A stretch of DNA of 64,000 bases from Annona cherimola (GCA_030490835.1 CM059971.1:74728224-74792223), one strand, 5' to 3'. Positions 1-11,165 are shown, numbered from the stretch's first letter. Notes: generated by a model not told the origin, from the sequence alone. Made by a program: numbers and translations.

Positions 1-303
1 GTTTCATCTAAATCAAATATTCAGATAATCGCCGGTGGGAGTTTACCCCGTTGGTCATGGACAAGGGCGCAATGCCCTCACGTCCATGTTTTGATCCTCC
101 CTTCCTAGGAGTATGAAACTTTGTACCCCTACGGTGGAGTGTAAAAATTGTCTCGTTATTTAGATATTTGAGATAATTATATAGTTGTCTCCCCTGAGTA
201 CAGAGGTATTCATAGATGTCTCTCCATGATGAGGGTTGTCAATAAGCTTGATTCGTAATATTATAATGTCATAGTGTATGTAATGTGAATCAAAAAAAAA
301 AAA
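1..303 (+). mobile_element. SINE-like element, possibly cut by the window edge
   Basis: A tRNA-like head can be read: an A-box-like stretch at about 50-66 and a B-box-like stretch around 88-97 (GTTTTGATCC), with a hairpin between them (GGAC/GTCC with GGGC/GCCC, 58-84). The unit ends in a 12-nt A-run at 292-303, as expected for a retroposed Pol III transcript. No target-site duplication is visible and the 5' end may lie outside the window. The SINE reading is an inference from box spacing and the A-tail. Confidence 0.42.
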
Positions 304-529
304 TTCTAATGATCCATTTTTAAGAAAATGACAAATAAATGGGAGAATTATTTAATATATGTAACGATCACATAGCTGGTAATTCAAATCCTCTAAAAAC
401 TGATTGAGTATTTCATTAAAAAAATTGATTCAATAAGTTATTATAACAATCTAGTGTATTTCTAAAGAGATTTGAGTTATTTTCATATCAGAGGATTGAT
501 CTTATTAGCTTTTGTTAGTCTCTGAGCAT

Positions 530-815
530 ACATAAATTTTTAATTTTCTAGTTTTCTCACAAAAGTGTAGGCATGAATATATTTTATCCACATACTAAAT
601 TTTATAATTTTAGAAATATTTATATATTTCTTTATGAATTTAAAAAATCAATAGTTTGGGGAAGTGTCTAAGCAATTTAAATTCATATAATTATTATTTT
701 TGAATTCATAAAAATATATATACACATTTCCAAATTTGTAACATTTGATATGTAAATTAGATATATTTATGCCTACATTTTTATTTGAAAAAAATGAAAA
801 ATTAAACAAAAAGCA
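530..815. mobile_element. Hairpin (foldback) MITE
   Basis: Two arms of about 110 bp (533-645 and 695-815) are imperfect reverse complements of each other. Both contain TGTAGGCAT followed by an AATATAT-type run, and they meet around 650-690. There is no coding potential. The superfamily is not assigned because no target-site duplication is clear. Confidence 0.55.
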
Positions 816-2690
816 CTCGCACCCGACAGGAGCTCCTATTAGTCCTTTCTAAGGGTCTTTCCTAGGATTTTACTGATGATTATGTATATTTTAATGTAGG
901 TATGATTAAAATGATTTTTGGTAAAATGGATGAGATTAAACAATTAAAATTTAAAATTTAATCTCATAATCGAGTTATGAGCACCATGTTTGAAAATTTA
1001 TCCTGAGCAGCCGTATATCAGATATCCGAGGTAGAGTAAGGGTGAGATGGGAAGGTCAAAGTACGTGTTTGACCAGGGCCGTAGGCGACGGTAGGAGATG
1101 GCGTGGGAATCCCTTCGGCGAGGAAATAAAGGCCGATTTTTGGATTTTTTTTAACGAGGATCGAGGCGTGGAGAAGCGTACGGGTGTGGGATCTGCACGT
1201 GCATACTCTACAGACTTTGAGGCTTTTGCCCTTTCACCCCCTACTATGTCACGTGCTGAGCCCACCCTGTTATCTAAATGCCCATGGGCATCCCAGTAAT
1301 CACCAAGATGCACTTTGCTAATCTAATCCCTTTATAGTTATTTCCTAGCAAATTGACCAAAAGACCCTTATGCTTTTTCCTTGTTCTCAAAATGCTATTT
1401 TGCTAGCACTAGAAATAAAGTTTACCTTCTGCAATATGAATTTAGCTGGAAGCAATATCATGTTTTCTGCTGCAAAGGATACCAATCTGCTAACTACCCA
1501 AATAATTATTATTGGCCACGATAATATTATAGTTATTGCTAAAAGTTACAATTTGCTAAGGTTTACTAATAATAATAATTAACGACTTAATTTTTGTTGT
1601 GGAAAATAACATTTCAGCAACAATAACTAAAGACACGGCAGCTTTTTGTTATAGGCTTGCTGCAACTGATCAATTACATTGACATCACAGTGAAAATTAC
1701 ATAATAGTCTATTTTTAGTAGCATTGAGAATTAAGCCTAGTAGAATTCAATTGGAGGGAATAAATTCATTAGATAAAAAGGATCAAATTAATAATAATGT
1801 TGCATGCAAATAAACCCATGTGACAGATGTCCTAATAAGATGTTGTGCCGATCTTGTGGGGTCTTCTTCGAGTTGTTGTGATCATCCTATCCGATGGATA
1901 TCTGGACCCGACCAAAAAAATCCACAGAGGATCATAGTTATGTGGATGAGGCTCCCTAATTAATTGAAAGTCTCTTAATTTATGAGGCCCAAAAAGATAT
2001 CAAACCCGTGGACAATCAGACAAGGGGAAAAGGCCAAGGGCATGGGCGTAGTTTGCTTCACAAAATATAGGCATTCATGCACCCCCTCTCGAGAAACGAA
2101 AACTATTATAAATCAGCGTGGTTAGGGAGACTTTGGGATGAAAAATAAAACTAAATTAACAGTAATTGACAACGAGATGGATGGGGATGGAATATGGAAT
2201 GAAAAGAGAAATTCCTTCATTCCTCTGAGACTGATAAGGAAAGAGAATGTGATGGATTCTTTTCATTCCCACCTTGACAGTTTCCGTCTTCCCTTCTCGT
2301 GAGGAGATTTTAAGGTAGGTGCCTTTTTAACGGACACTTCCCCATGGCCCCTTTCCTACCCTCGCATACTTCCAATATTGAGAAACTTATTCTTACCATG
2401 CACGGATATTTTACACATGGCTTTCTATTATTGCATCAACTGATAGGTTGTCTTCTTTGGGGTCCGTTCTCTTGTAATCCAAACCATTCAAAACCGACCC
2501 ACTGTATTGCCAAAATTTTGGGAACATGGTTAATATTGGTCTAGACCATTGACTTTTTCGCACCCCAACTTGGTGGTACCAGCTTTTCAATAATTCAAAT
2601 CTCATGGATCCATGCCATTGTGTAATTAGGAATCCAAAATTACATGATCCGAGCTTGATATGATACAAGGCTAAGAGGATACATTAACTG
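816..2690. other. Intergenic, no gene found
   Basis: There is no ORF of credible length or codon structure. The subsegment 1030-1310 is less AT-rich than its surroundings and carries a W-box palindrome. I see no other organised structure except local inverted repeats around 2195-2270. Confidence 0.5.
1054..1074. promoter_or_regulatory. Palindromic pair of W-boxes around an ACGT core
   Basis: GGTCAAA and TTTGACC face each other 7 nt apart, with GTACGTG between. Each arm contains TTGACC, the WRKY-factor W-box, and the spacer contains an ACGT core. The palindrome is directly visible. Whether it regulates anything is unknown: the nearest gene starts about 3 kb downstream. Confidence 0.3.
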
Positions 2691-2699
2691 GAGGTTGTT

Positions 2700-2930
2700 T
2701 ACAGTTTAGATGGGATGAAGATATATCGGATGAGGATGTTGGTTGAAAAGAGTATTATTGTGTATTTAAAATGGAAAAAAGATATATTAAAATTAAGAAA
2801 GTTGTATTTAAAATGAAAAAAATAAGCTATTATTTTTTTAGAATTTTATGTCTCATATAATTAATTTGAATTTTTATATCAATGGTATCAAATTTTAGCA
2901 ATGATATAACTACACATTAAGATGAAGAGG
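2700..2930. repeat. Dispersed repeat sharing GATGAGGATG ends
   Basis: It begins with a stretch around GATGGGATGAAG and GATGAGGATG and is followed by AT-rich filler. Similar motifs in opposite orientation occur near 55965-56155 and 59455-59645. It is probably a small non-autonomous element; the boundaries are uncertain. Confidence 0.3.
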
Positions 2931-3105
2931 CCAACCGGATTAAATTTTGAGTAAACGAATGCAAAACCTTGAAGTTTTAAGTTCAACTCTTAACAAAAGA
3001 GCGCAACTACAGCCTACACATTAAGTTGGAGCAGCCGATGGGTTTAAATTACTAGTAAATGAATGGAACTATTCTAAGGAAGAAAAGTGCTATCATTAGA
3101 CTAAT

Positions 3106-3450
3106 GCCAAATAATCTTTTAAGATGTACTCAAAATTATATTTTTTTTAAAAAAAAATTTTTATAAACATGTTAATCTAGTTGTATTAATTTATAAATTA
3201 AGTTTTATCATTTTTGGATATGTGTATAAATTTATTTTGAATTTTTAAAAATAAGAGTATTTAAGTCATCTTAAATAATTTAAAATGACTTAAATACTCA
3301 TGTTTTTAAAAATCCAAAATAAATATATATACGTATTCAAAAATGTTAAAACTTAATTTATAGATTTAATATAACTAGATTAATATATTTATAAAAAAAA
3401 TATGATTTTGGACCGGTAGATATCAGACCTGTATGAAAAGATCGCTCCTC
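3106..3450. mobile_element. Mutator-type foldback MITE with 9-bp target duplication
   Basis: The element is 345 bp and flanked by a perfect 9-bp direct repeat TAGACTAAT (3097-3105 and 3451-3459). The interior is a long imperfect palindrome whose arms contain ATTTTTGGATATGTGTATA and TTTTTAAAAATAAG near the centre. The same core recurs at seven or more sites in this window with different ends. A 9-bp duplication is characteristic of Mutator-like elements. There is no transposase. Confidence 0.75.
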
Positions 3451-3459
3451 TAGACTAAT

Positions 3460-4005
3460 ATCACTAAAATAGAATATTATCGGGACATTTTAAGGGGGAA
3501 CAAAATTATTACTGGACTAACATTGTTAGAATAAGGTATTATTGAAAAATGGTTTATCATTAGATCAATGCTACTAAAGTAAGCCGTGCTAAACATTGGC
3601 ACTCATGGGGGGATTTTTAGTATCTAATGTAATGACCTCGAGCTTTTCACATCAATGGCACTGTCCATGGTATCAAATCAATGAACTAGATTACAAATCA
3701 GGGATCCTATCTCATTGGTCGTAGGTCAAAGTAAAGGAAAAGATGACTCCTGTCAATAAATATATTTCGAATATAAATATCTAATTTCCAACTCCGTTTC
3801 TTTGATTTTTAATTATGGACGGTTTATATCTACGCCCTCCTTTGTTGATGTCTGCATCCCTTATTTGTCCACCTTCTCCGAAAACTGAGCAAGATGTCCA
3901 CTGTGGCACTAGAAAAATCAGGCAAGTGGCGTTATCTATCAAAAAGAAAGGCCGCGTGTCAAAGCTTTTACATTATAATTGTCTATCATTTCATACTAGT
4001 ACCGT
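3460..4005. other. Upstream region of the NAC gene
   Basis: This is AT-rich sequence between the foldback element and the proposed TATA box. No ORF is credible. It probably holds the proximal promoter. I see no element that I can assign with confidence. Confidence 0.35.
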
Positions 4006-4012
4006 TATAAAA
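4006..4012 (+). promoter_or_regulatory. Candidate TATA box of the NAC gene
   Basis: TATAAAA is followed about 30 nt later by a pyrimidine-rich stretch (4030-4060) without ATG, which ends in a consensus 5' splice site at 4068/4069. Position and context fit a core promoter for a spliced leader. This is inference from sequence only. Confidence 0.45.
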
Positions 4013-4299
4013 GTTTATATCTTAGCCATCCTTCTTTCCCTTCCAACCCCATTTTCCTGTTCTTCAAGGTAAAGAGTACCCTAGCTACCGTTTTCCTTCT
4101 ATCTTGATCATCAGAAGAGCCCTTGCTTCAGAGGTCCGTGCTGTTACCTTCTTGCTTTCTATCAGAAAAGGTTGCAAGCACCATCTTGATTATTTTTCTT
4201 CTGTTTATTCCAGCTTCCATTGGGTCAAAAATAATCTTCAAAAATTGCCTGCTGGGAATTTCCTCCGCATCTTCTTCCCTACTGTTTCTCTTGATGTAG

Positions 4300-4350
4300 C
4301 TTCTTTAATATTAACTTTTTTTTTTTGATAATCTTCTTTAAAATTAACTT
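4300..4350 (-). mobile_element. Ultrashort A-tailed insert in the leader intron
   Basis: An 18-bp direct repeat (4300-4317 and 4333-4350, one mismatch) flanks a 15-nt insert at 4318-4332. Read on the minus strand, the insert is ATTATC followed by A9. It looks like a target-primed insertion truncated to its tail. Confidence 0.6.
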
Positions 4351-4572
4351 CTCATAAAAAAAACCCTTAGATCTGAATAGTTTTTGAAATTGATGTTCTA
4401 ATTCTCACTGAATAACGTTCTTGTTTTAGGAACTGGGGCTTTTTTTTAGGCATGAGCTTATTTCCAATTATTTCGTTTGGTTTTACAGCTGGGACGTAAA
4501 AACAATAGTAGCTAGCTCAGGGTTTCAGTGTCGTTTTTTGTTGTTTTGCAAGAAAAATACTGAGAAAGGCAA

Positions 4573-4974
4573 AACATGAGGTTTTCTCATCTTGTCTTAT
4601 TTTGGCTTGTATGGCACTGCAGCTTTCATGGGATGCTGGTTGACACCGGGGTTTCCTCTGGTGACAGAGCTCTCTTTTTGTTGTGCAATCTTTGCATTTT
4701 TATGCATTTTTGCATGGGCTTTTGGGTTTCAAATAAAATGACTAGTAATATTTTTTCATAGTTTTACACAAACATGAGGTTTTCTTAGCTTTCTTCTTTT
4801 AGTTATATGGTACTGCTGCTTAATTTCATGAGATGCTGGTTGATAGGGTGGATTCCTTTGGTGCCAGAGCTCTCTTTTTGTAGTGCAATATCGGCTTTTG
4901 TTTATGCATTTTTGCATGGGCTTTAGGGTTATAAAAGGACGTGATATTTTTTCATAGTTTTACACTTTTACTCT
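4573..4974 (+). repeat. Tandem duplication of about 200 bp in the leader intron
   Basis: Copy 1 (4573-4770) and copy 2 (4771-4974) share the order ACATGAGGTTTTCT, GATGCTGGTTGA, CAGAGCTCTCTTTTTGT, ATGCATTTTTGCATGGGCTT and TTTTTTCATAGTTTTACAC. They carry many substitutions and small indels, so the duplication is not recent. Both copies lie within the predicted 5'UTR intron of the NAC gene. Confidence 0.8.
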
Positions 4975-5158
4975 TCTTCCTTCACATCTGTTACAAAAAT
5001 TTTTACAGTCCATGTGTAATATTTCTAGTCATTCCCAATCTCCATGATAGTATTGGTGTAGCAACACTTTTAGTGTTTTACTCTTCTTCCTTTCCATCTT
5101 CCAAAGATTTATCATTCATGTATGTTTATGGTCTTATTTATCTTACCTTCGATCTAAC

Positions 5159-7502
5159 ATGAACAACAGGCCGATCGAAATGATGGCATCAAATGGACAG
5201 ATGTCTGTTCCCCCGGGGTTTCGTTTCCATCCAACAGATGAGGAGCTACTCTACTATTATCTAAGGAAGAAGGTTGCGTACGAACCAATCGACTTGGATG
5301 TCATTAGAGATGTTGATCTCAACAAACTCGAACCTTGGGACCTCAAAGGTGTGCATTCTCCTTAATCAGTTGTGCAACATGAAACTGAAAGAAATCAAAT
5401 GACGAATGATGGGACTTTTAAGCTCATTCATAATAATCCCCAATTTGGCTTCTTAAAAAAAGTTAGAATGTTGTCACTTAAAACCTTTTAGAAATTTTAC
5501 TTCCTAAATGAGCTTTGGCATACTGAAAGCAGTTACTTATTGTTTAAAAAACAATTTTTTAATGAAGTTTTAAAGTTTTATAAACAAATATCAAATGCAA
5601 ATAGCTAATAACAATCAACTTGTGTGCAAAAAATCTAACCCATTTGTAGTGTTACAAGAACTAATGGTAGGGATCACAAGATTGGATTAAGCTCAATGCG
5701 GAGTGACCCACAAGATGGAATGCTTGGATATAGGAATTAAACATCGCGTGTTGGAAATCATGTGGATATGCATGGCTCCACATGGGTGTGAGATTTGGCA
5801 AACCTCGTATTATGGAGCCATGATTACTTCTCTTCATTTCTCATTGGGATGTGGTTCTTGCTGCCATAATGCTAACGACTTGCAATGGGATTTGGGAAGT
5901 GCACGTTAGTTGTTATTCTAATTATCCCCATCGTACGTTTGGTGGGAGATCTGATCTGCACATCACAGCCCGACAAGCAATCTTAGCCGCCCATCCAATA
6001 TTTCGCCACCATTTGATTTTTGGTTTTCTCTTGCATGCATGCAGATAACTGTAGGATCGGATCAGGCCCACAGAACGAGTGGTATTTCTTCAGTCACAAA
6101 GATAAGAAGTATCCAACAGGGACGAGGACCAACAGGGCTACGACGGCCGGATTCTGGAAGGCAACGGGGAGGGACAAGGCCATCCATCTTAGCAATTCCA
6201 AGAGAATTGGTATGAGGAAAACCCTGGTTTTCTACATTGGTAGAGCTCCTCATGGCCAAAAAACAGATTGGATCATGCATGAATATCGCCTAGACGATGA
6301 CAATTCAGACATTCAGGTAATTCACATATATAATTAAAATTTATTATTGACCACCATATTGGGAAGTAATATTTGCTAAGATCCTTGGTGATACTATGTT
6401 ACTGACAGAAATCAACAACGAAATTCAACAAAAATATTGAAAATATTTGTTGCTAATAATATAATTTGCTGCACTGAATATGGACATGCGAATGATAGAC
6501 TAGCAGCATGTTTCTTTTTTTGAAGATCAGTAGCATGTTTCTGATGTCTTCATGGAAGCATCAAGATAATCAACTACAACCCAATGGAGAAGAAGAAAAT
6601 TAACTGTGAAGGATAAACATGCACTGTAGATTATGCAATCTCAAACCAATATAAAGTATGGTCACTGCAGACTTAATTTATTGAGTATGCTATAGTGCTC
6701 CATATTTTATTTGTTTGGATTATTCCATGTGTGGCTCAAAAGATGCATAAAGCTGACGTAAATATTTCACATTGAACTAGATTTATAACATTTTTGTGCA
6801 TTTGAAACCCCCCAAACTAAAACAAAATAATAATAATAATAAATCAATTAGTTGTCACGATACATCACAATATATACATATATAGGGAGAGAGAGGGTAG
6901 TATAGAATCCAACTGGATCCTCAATTATTCTTTTGATGGTATTGAAATGTACATGACATTGTTTTTTGTAGGAGGAAGGATGGGTTGTTTGTAGGGTATT
7001 CAAGAAGAAGAATCTCCAAAGGGATTTCCAAACAGAGGGAGAGCTGGAAGAACATCAGTTTAACCACCTGAAGGCAGCCATGGGTCAGCCAGCTCCAGTT
7101 ATCCCAAAGCACCATTTTCAGACCACCCACTACGATCTCAGCTTCGACAACTCTATGCACCTTCCACAGCTTCTAAGCCCAGAGTCAGCTACTGTGCCAT
7201 TTCTCCCCCCAGTTTCCCTAAACAACATGGACATCCAGTGCTCCCACAATCTAATGAAGTTGACGTCCGGAGCATGCAGTAGCAGCAGTGGTGCGGTACT
7301 GCAACCAGCTGCAGAGAGGTTTCATGGCGATTGGTCTATCTTGGACAGGCTGCTGGCTTCTTCCCATCAAAGCTTGGAGCAGCTGTTCCAGCAGGGGAAA
7401 ATGGGTCCCACATCACAGGCCAATGAGATGGGCTCCTCAAATCAGAGATTTCCACTACAATATCTTGGTTTCGAAACTGATATTCTGAAATTTTCTAAGT
7501 AA
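5159..7502 (+). CDS. NAC-domain transcription factor, VND/NST/SMB superclade (three coding exons)
   Basis: Coding exons are 5159-5348, 6045-6316 and 6972-7502 (stop TAA), with GT-AG introns and continuous frame, giving 330 residues from the first ATG. All five NAC subdomains are present: A at residues 17-39 ([15 protein letters not shown]), B 47-62 (LNKLEPWDL), C 74-110 (including [12 protein letters not shown]), D 119-146 (ending [10 protein letters not shown]) and E 155-168 ([14 protein letters not shown]). NAC proteins bind CACG-core promoter sites as dimers in the nucleus. The intact B/C/D wording, a C-terminal LPQLLSP motif (218-224) and [11 protein letters not shown] (274-284) match secondary-wall/root-cap type NACs. 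Whether it is NST-, VND- or SMB/BRN-like I cannot settle. An unusual I replaces the common K at 128 in FYxGRAPHG. The start is uncertain: M8 (5180) is likely if the 5'UTR intron is real, giving 323 residues. Confidence 0.95.
6501..6542 (-). mobile_element. Ultrashort A-tailed insert in NAC intron 2
   Basis: The 15-nt segments 6501-6515 and 6528-6542 are direct repeats (two differences, core AGCATGTTTCT). They flank an insert that reads ATCTTC plus A7 on the minus strand. It lies within the 655-bp second coding intron (6317-6971) and leaves the splice sites untouched. Confidence 0.5.
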
Positions 7503-8039
7503 GAAAGTGTGCAATGACTACTTCTATATTGTTGGGCAATGGCGTTCTTCTTCTTAATTCTTCCTTTCTCTTCTTGGCCCGTATCTTCCTAATTTTAGCT
7601 AGCCAGATTTTTCATGAGGTATATGAGGCTTCAAAAAGCAAAATTCCTTCTTTATTTTATAATTAATGTATAAGTATCTGTTAAAATTTATTAAATCTAG
7701 ATCAATTTCCCGAGGGAGGTTTAAGTTCGTTAAAGTTCCTGATGCGTGGATTTCCTAAAATTTAGTAAAGGCCACTAAATTCACTAAAGTCAATGAAATT
7801 TTCTAAGACTTCAATAATTTTTGAATTAAAGTTCTTAATGCTTGTTGACCCTTCACAAACTTTCCTTGACTTTAACATTGACTACAATAAAGTTCTTTAA
7901 ATGCAACAAATATGTTGGCTACATATAACATAACTTTTTGTCATGTAACATAATTTTATCTGTGTTTAATTGTATATAATATATTTTCTTGATTCATATA
8001 TACATATCAAGTCAGCTAATGTTACAAATTAGTACATGC
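7503..8039. other. 3' flank of the NAC gene
   Basis: The first ~150 bp are probably 3'UTR. No canonical AATAAA is seen, only AT-rich variants such as AATTAATGTATAAG near 7661. The rest is AT-rich sequence without a recognisable feature. Confidence 0.4.
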
Positions 8040-8183
8040 AAAGTCCTCATAACATAAAAGAACAAATAATACCCCCATGACTCAAGGGGAAATAAAAACT
8101 CTCACAACTAGGGGAGACAAGAATCGATCCGTAGACCTGCGGGGCATTAGGCCCTTATGCTTTCCATTGAGGTAAAGCCTAGA
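8040..8183 (-). mobile_element. tRNA-derived SINE fragment
   Basis: Read on the minus strand, it starts with GGCTTTACCTCAATGGAAAG, matching a tRNA D-arm/A-box, and continues to GGATCGATTC, a B-box match, with tRNA-like spacing. A non-tRNA body follows towards 8040. No A- or T-tail or target duplication is certain. Confidence 0.55.
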
Positions 8184-8187
8184 AGCA

Positions 8188-8209
8188 TGTATGTATGTAT
8201 GTATGTATA
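8188..8209. repeat. (TGTA)n microsatellite
   Basis: About five TGTA units lie directly between the SINE fragment and the foldback element that begins at 8211. Confidence 0.85.
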
Positions 8210-8210
8210 C

Positions 8211-9050
8211 GGTCCTGCTTCTATGTAACCTAAGCAGACCCATATAATCCCTTCAAAATCTAAAATTTTGATCTATAATGGAAAATCTAATCTATTCATT
8301 GTATTTAACATCATACATTTATCTAGGAAACAAAGTTTCATCTCAATCAAGTGTTTTTAAGGGCTAAACTTGTTCAAAAATATATATATATATATTCATG
8401 TATAAATTATGAAAAATATTTAAATCGATTTACACGTATATTAGAATATAATAATCCTTTTAGAATCATTTACTCACATAGAAATGATATTTTGGACGGT
8501 TTAGATGTCAAAAATACTACTTTAAAATTGATACATAGAAGTAGACCTATGTGACCCCTTCAAAATCTAAGATTATGATTTTTGATAGGAAATCTAATCC
8601 ATTTATTGTATTTAACATAATTTTTTTATTTAGGAGATCAAGTTTCATTCCAATCAAGTATGTTTATGGGATACGTTTGTTAGAAAATATACATTCATGT
8701 GTAAATTATGAAAATGGTTAAAATATCAATCTCAAAGTAGTATTTCGATGTGTAAACATCTAAAATATTATTTCTATAGGAATAAATGATTCTATAAAGC
8801 ATTATTATATTCTAATATATGTGTAAATAGTTCTAAGTGTTTTTCATAATTTACACATGAATATATGTATATATTTGAACAAATGTAGCTCATAAACATA
8901 CTTGATTGGGATGAAACTTAATGTCCTAGATAAACAAATAATGTTAAATACAATGAATAGATTAGATTTTCATTAAGAATCAAAATCTTAGATTTTAAAG
9001 AGGTTACATGGGTTCACTTCTATGTAACCCGATTACATAGAATCGAGACC
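8211..9050. mobile_element. Composite palindromic element (family W)
   Basis: The left end GGTCCTGCTTCTATGTAACC and right end (reverse complement starting GGTCTCGATTCTATGTAA) are inverted repeats. The interior has motifs repeated in inverse order, such as TTCATGTGTAAATTATGAAAA and its complement. At about 8530 the inner left-end sequence restarts, so it is a truncated copy joined to a fuller one. Related copies at 21754 and 58353 have 9-bp target duplications. Confidence 0.65.
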
Positions 9051-9067
9051 GTGTGTGTGTGTGTGTA
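9051..9067. repeat. (GT)n microsatellite
   Basis: A GT run separates the family W element from the solo LTR that follows. Confidence 0.9.
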
Positions 9068-9070
9068 TAG

Positions 9071-10841
9071 TGTGAGGACCAGGTATTTTATTTTATTTTT
9101 ATTATAACTCTTCCCTATTTATGAGGTAATCTACAAACATGCTATTAGGAATTTATGATATTAATGAATGCATAACATATATGGACGTAGCATCTAGGGG
9201 ACGAATAGTGCATATATGCATATATTATGATCTTAGCACATTGGGTATAAATTTAAAGGTGTATGATTAGTGTGTCATTTGTTGAGCGTTATAACTATTT
9301 TCCACATCGTAGAGTAGGTACAGGGTTCGACTTATCCAGTCAAGTCGCTAGGGTCAAGGGGGCAGCGCCCCCGAAGAAATTTTAAATTATTAAGTTGTAT
9401 GAGTGGGAAAGCAAATTACTAATTACAATTAGACCCAACCCATGCTCCGGCCCAGCCCGACTCGATGGGAGTTCAGTTAAAAGGGGAGCCCGCGCGCTAG
9501 GGCTTCATTTGTGCCCAACTACCTTCCCCCCTTCTCCTCTTCTCGTTCTCTGCTTCTTCTTTTTTTCCCTTTTGTTCAGTTCAATCTAGCCGTGGATCTC
9601 TTCAAGAAAACTTTACCGACTGCCTTGAAGATCATCGATTCCCATTAAGGAAGCTCCAAATCTCGATAATTCAAGTCTAGGGTTGCTTTTTTGGGAGAAA
9701 TCACGATTAAGGTAAGTAGATATTGGCCTTTCTTGATTTAGTGATGAAATTTCATGTTAAACATGATATAAGACTGGTGGGAATATGTAGCACCCAACAA
9801 CTTCATGGTATGGGATGTAGGGTTCGTAAGGGTTGGGGTAAGCAGAGTTCATAGGGAATTTGCTATGAATGTGCAATTTTTATGAAGTAAAGGACTTGTT
9901 AGCGGTTTTTATAGTATTAAAATGTGACATTAGTTGATTTGGTTCAAACGAGAGTATGAACTGAAGGTTCCTTATTTTGCATCTATCATGTGTTTGGTAA
10001 AATGCTTGTATGACAGTTTTATATATTGAATTTAAAGTAAACCTTGTTGATGTTGTATGTGTGATTTGTGACATTTATCCTTGTCTGTTATGTATGATGT
10101 GTTATTTAAAATAGTTGGTTGTAAAAGAGTTATTCATGACCCCTGATTGACATGAGGAGAAGGTTGTTCATGGCTGTTGATATACATGAGTAGAGGATTG
10201 TTTGTGTCCTTCTATTTATACGTGGTTATATGCTTACGATCTTGGGAATGAGTATTAGACCCATATGTCTTATCTTGATAATAACATGTGCATCCAGAAC
10301 TTTACTTATTTTCACTTTTTGCCAACCACTATTTACTTACTGAGTTTATTTAGACTCATATGGTTTGTTATTTTTCCTTTAGATCACTGGTCAGATGGGA
10401 AACCTAAAGATGGGATAAGTGGAAGACCAAATCTTGGAGGCCATTAGTACAATATCTTTAATTACAGTTATGTTAGAATTTATGCTCTTTTGGTATTAGT
10501 ATTTGTAGATGATTACAAAGTCAGATTCACTTTGATAAACATATTATATTTGGTATTTTGAATTGGATTATAATCTCTGTCGATGCATATATATATAATC
10601 ATTTGGTTTGTTTGTTGTGTAAGGATAAAATTCAATGATTTTTCTTCTATATATGAAGATACAAGTGTATAAATATAGAATTGAATGCTACATTTTAAAA
10701 TGAAATTGAAATATTTATGAATATCAGGTCGTGTATTCCATACCACACCTTTTATATTATGGGAAAATGCTGTCGAATTTTTCTTATGTTGTATAGTACT
10801 CATTGACTAGTTATTGAGTATATCTAGAAATGGGGCATTAC

Positions 10842-10842
<1 letters not shown>
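9071..10842 (+). mobile_element. Solo LTR, probably from a Ty3-gypsy retrotransposon
   Basis: A 1772-bp unit begins TGTGAGGACC and ends GGCATTACA, the TG...CA form typical of gypsy LTRs of plants. The flanking 5-mers TATAG and TATAT agree at four of five positions but lie in simple sequence. Inside is a less AT-rich leader-like segment (9430-9710) ending in a strong donor-like site (AAG|GTAAGT). No second LTR and no gag/pol follow, so a recombined solo LTR is the simplest reading. Superfamily and strand are inferred from length and ends only. Confidence 0.55.

Positions 10843-10872
<30 letters not shown>
10843..10872. repeat. (TA)n(GA)n microsatellite
   Basis: TA repeats followed by GA repeats directly abut the 3' end of the solo LTR. 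Confidence 0.85.
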
Positions 10873-10879
10873 TTTTCAA

Positions 10880-11165
10880 GTGCAGTGGCGCTGAAATGAG
10901 CCCCATATGATGATCAAATTACAATCTACTCCGTCCATTGTATTTAGAATCATGTATTCTATTACTATATCAATTTTCATCCCAATCAGATATATGTATG
11001 GACTCTATTTGAAAATGACACAAATTTAACGTAATAAAATAGTTTGATGTAAATAACAAATTTAAAGTGATTTTTCTTAGCATCCAAACTATCTAAAGTA
11101 TGATTTATATATGGATAAATGATTCTATAAAGTTTCATTGCATTTTAATATGTGTTGAGCCCTTT
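10880..11165. repeat. Family W-related half element
   Basis: It shares phrases with the family W foldback elements: CATTGTATTTAGAATCATG, TTTTCATCCCAATCAGATA, CATCCAAACTATCTAAAGTA and GGATAAATGATTCTATAAAG, in the same order. It is AT-rich and non-coding. Boundaries are approximate. Confidence 0.45.

Larger units (their letters stand above)
4036..5169 (+). other. Predicted 5'UTR exon and leader intron of the NAC gene
   Basis: A leader exon of about 30 nt would end at 4068 (AAG|GTAAAG, close to the plant donor consensus). The candidate acceptor is AACAACAG|G at 5168/5169. It is preceded by a CTAAC branch-site match at 5154-5158 and a T-rich tract. The 1.1 kb in between contains many out-of-frame ATGs, which would block scanning if retained and so argue for removal by splicing. 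If this is right, the annotated first ATG at 5159 lies inside the intron and translation starts at 5180. Confidence 0.5.

Noticed and set aside
6062..7160. Minus-strand ORFs within the NAC gene
   Set aside because: They are antisense shadows of the NAC exons, which have correct splice sites and a full NAC domain on the plus strand.
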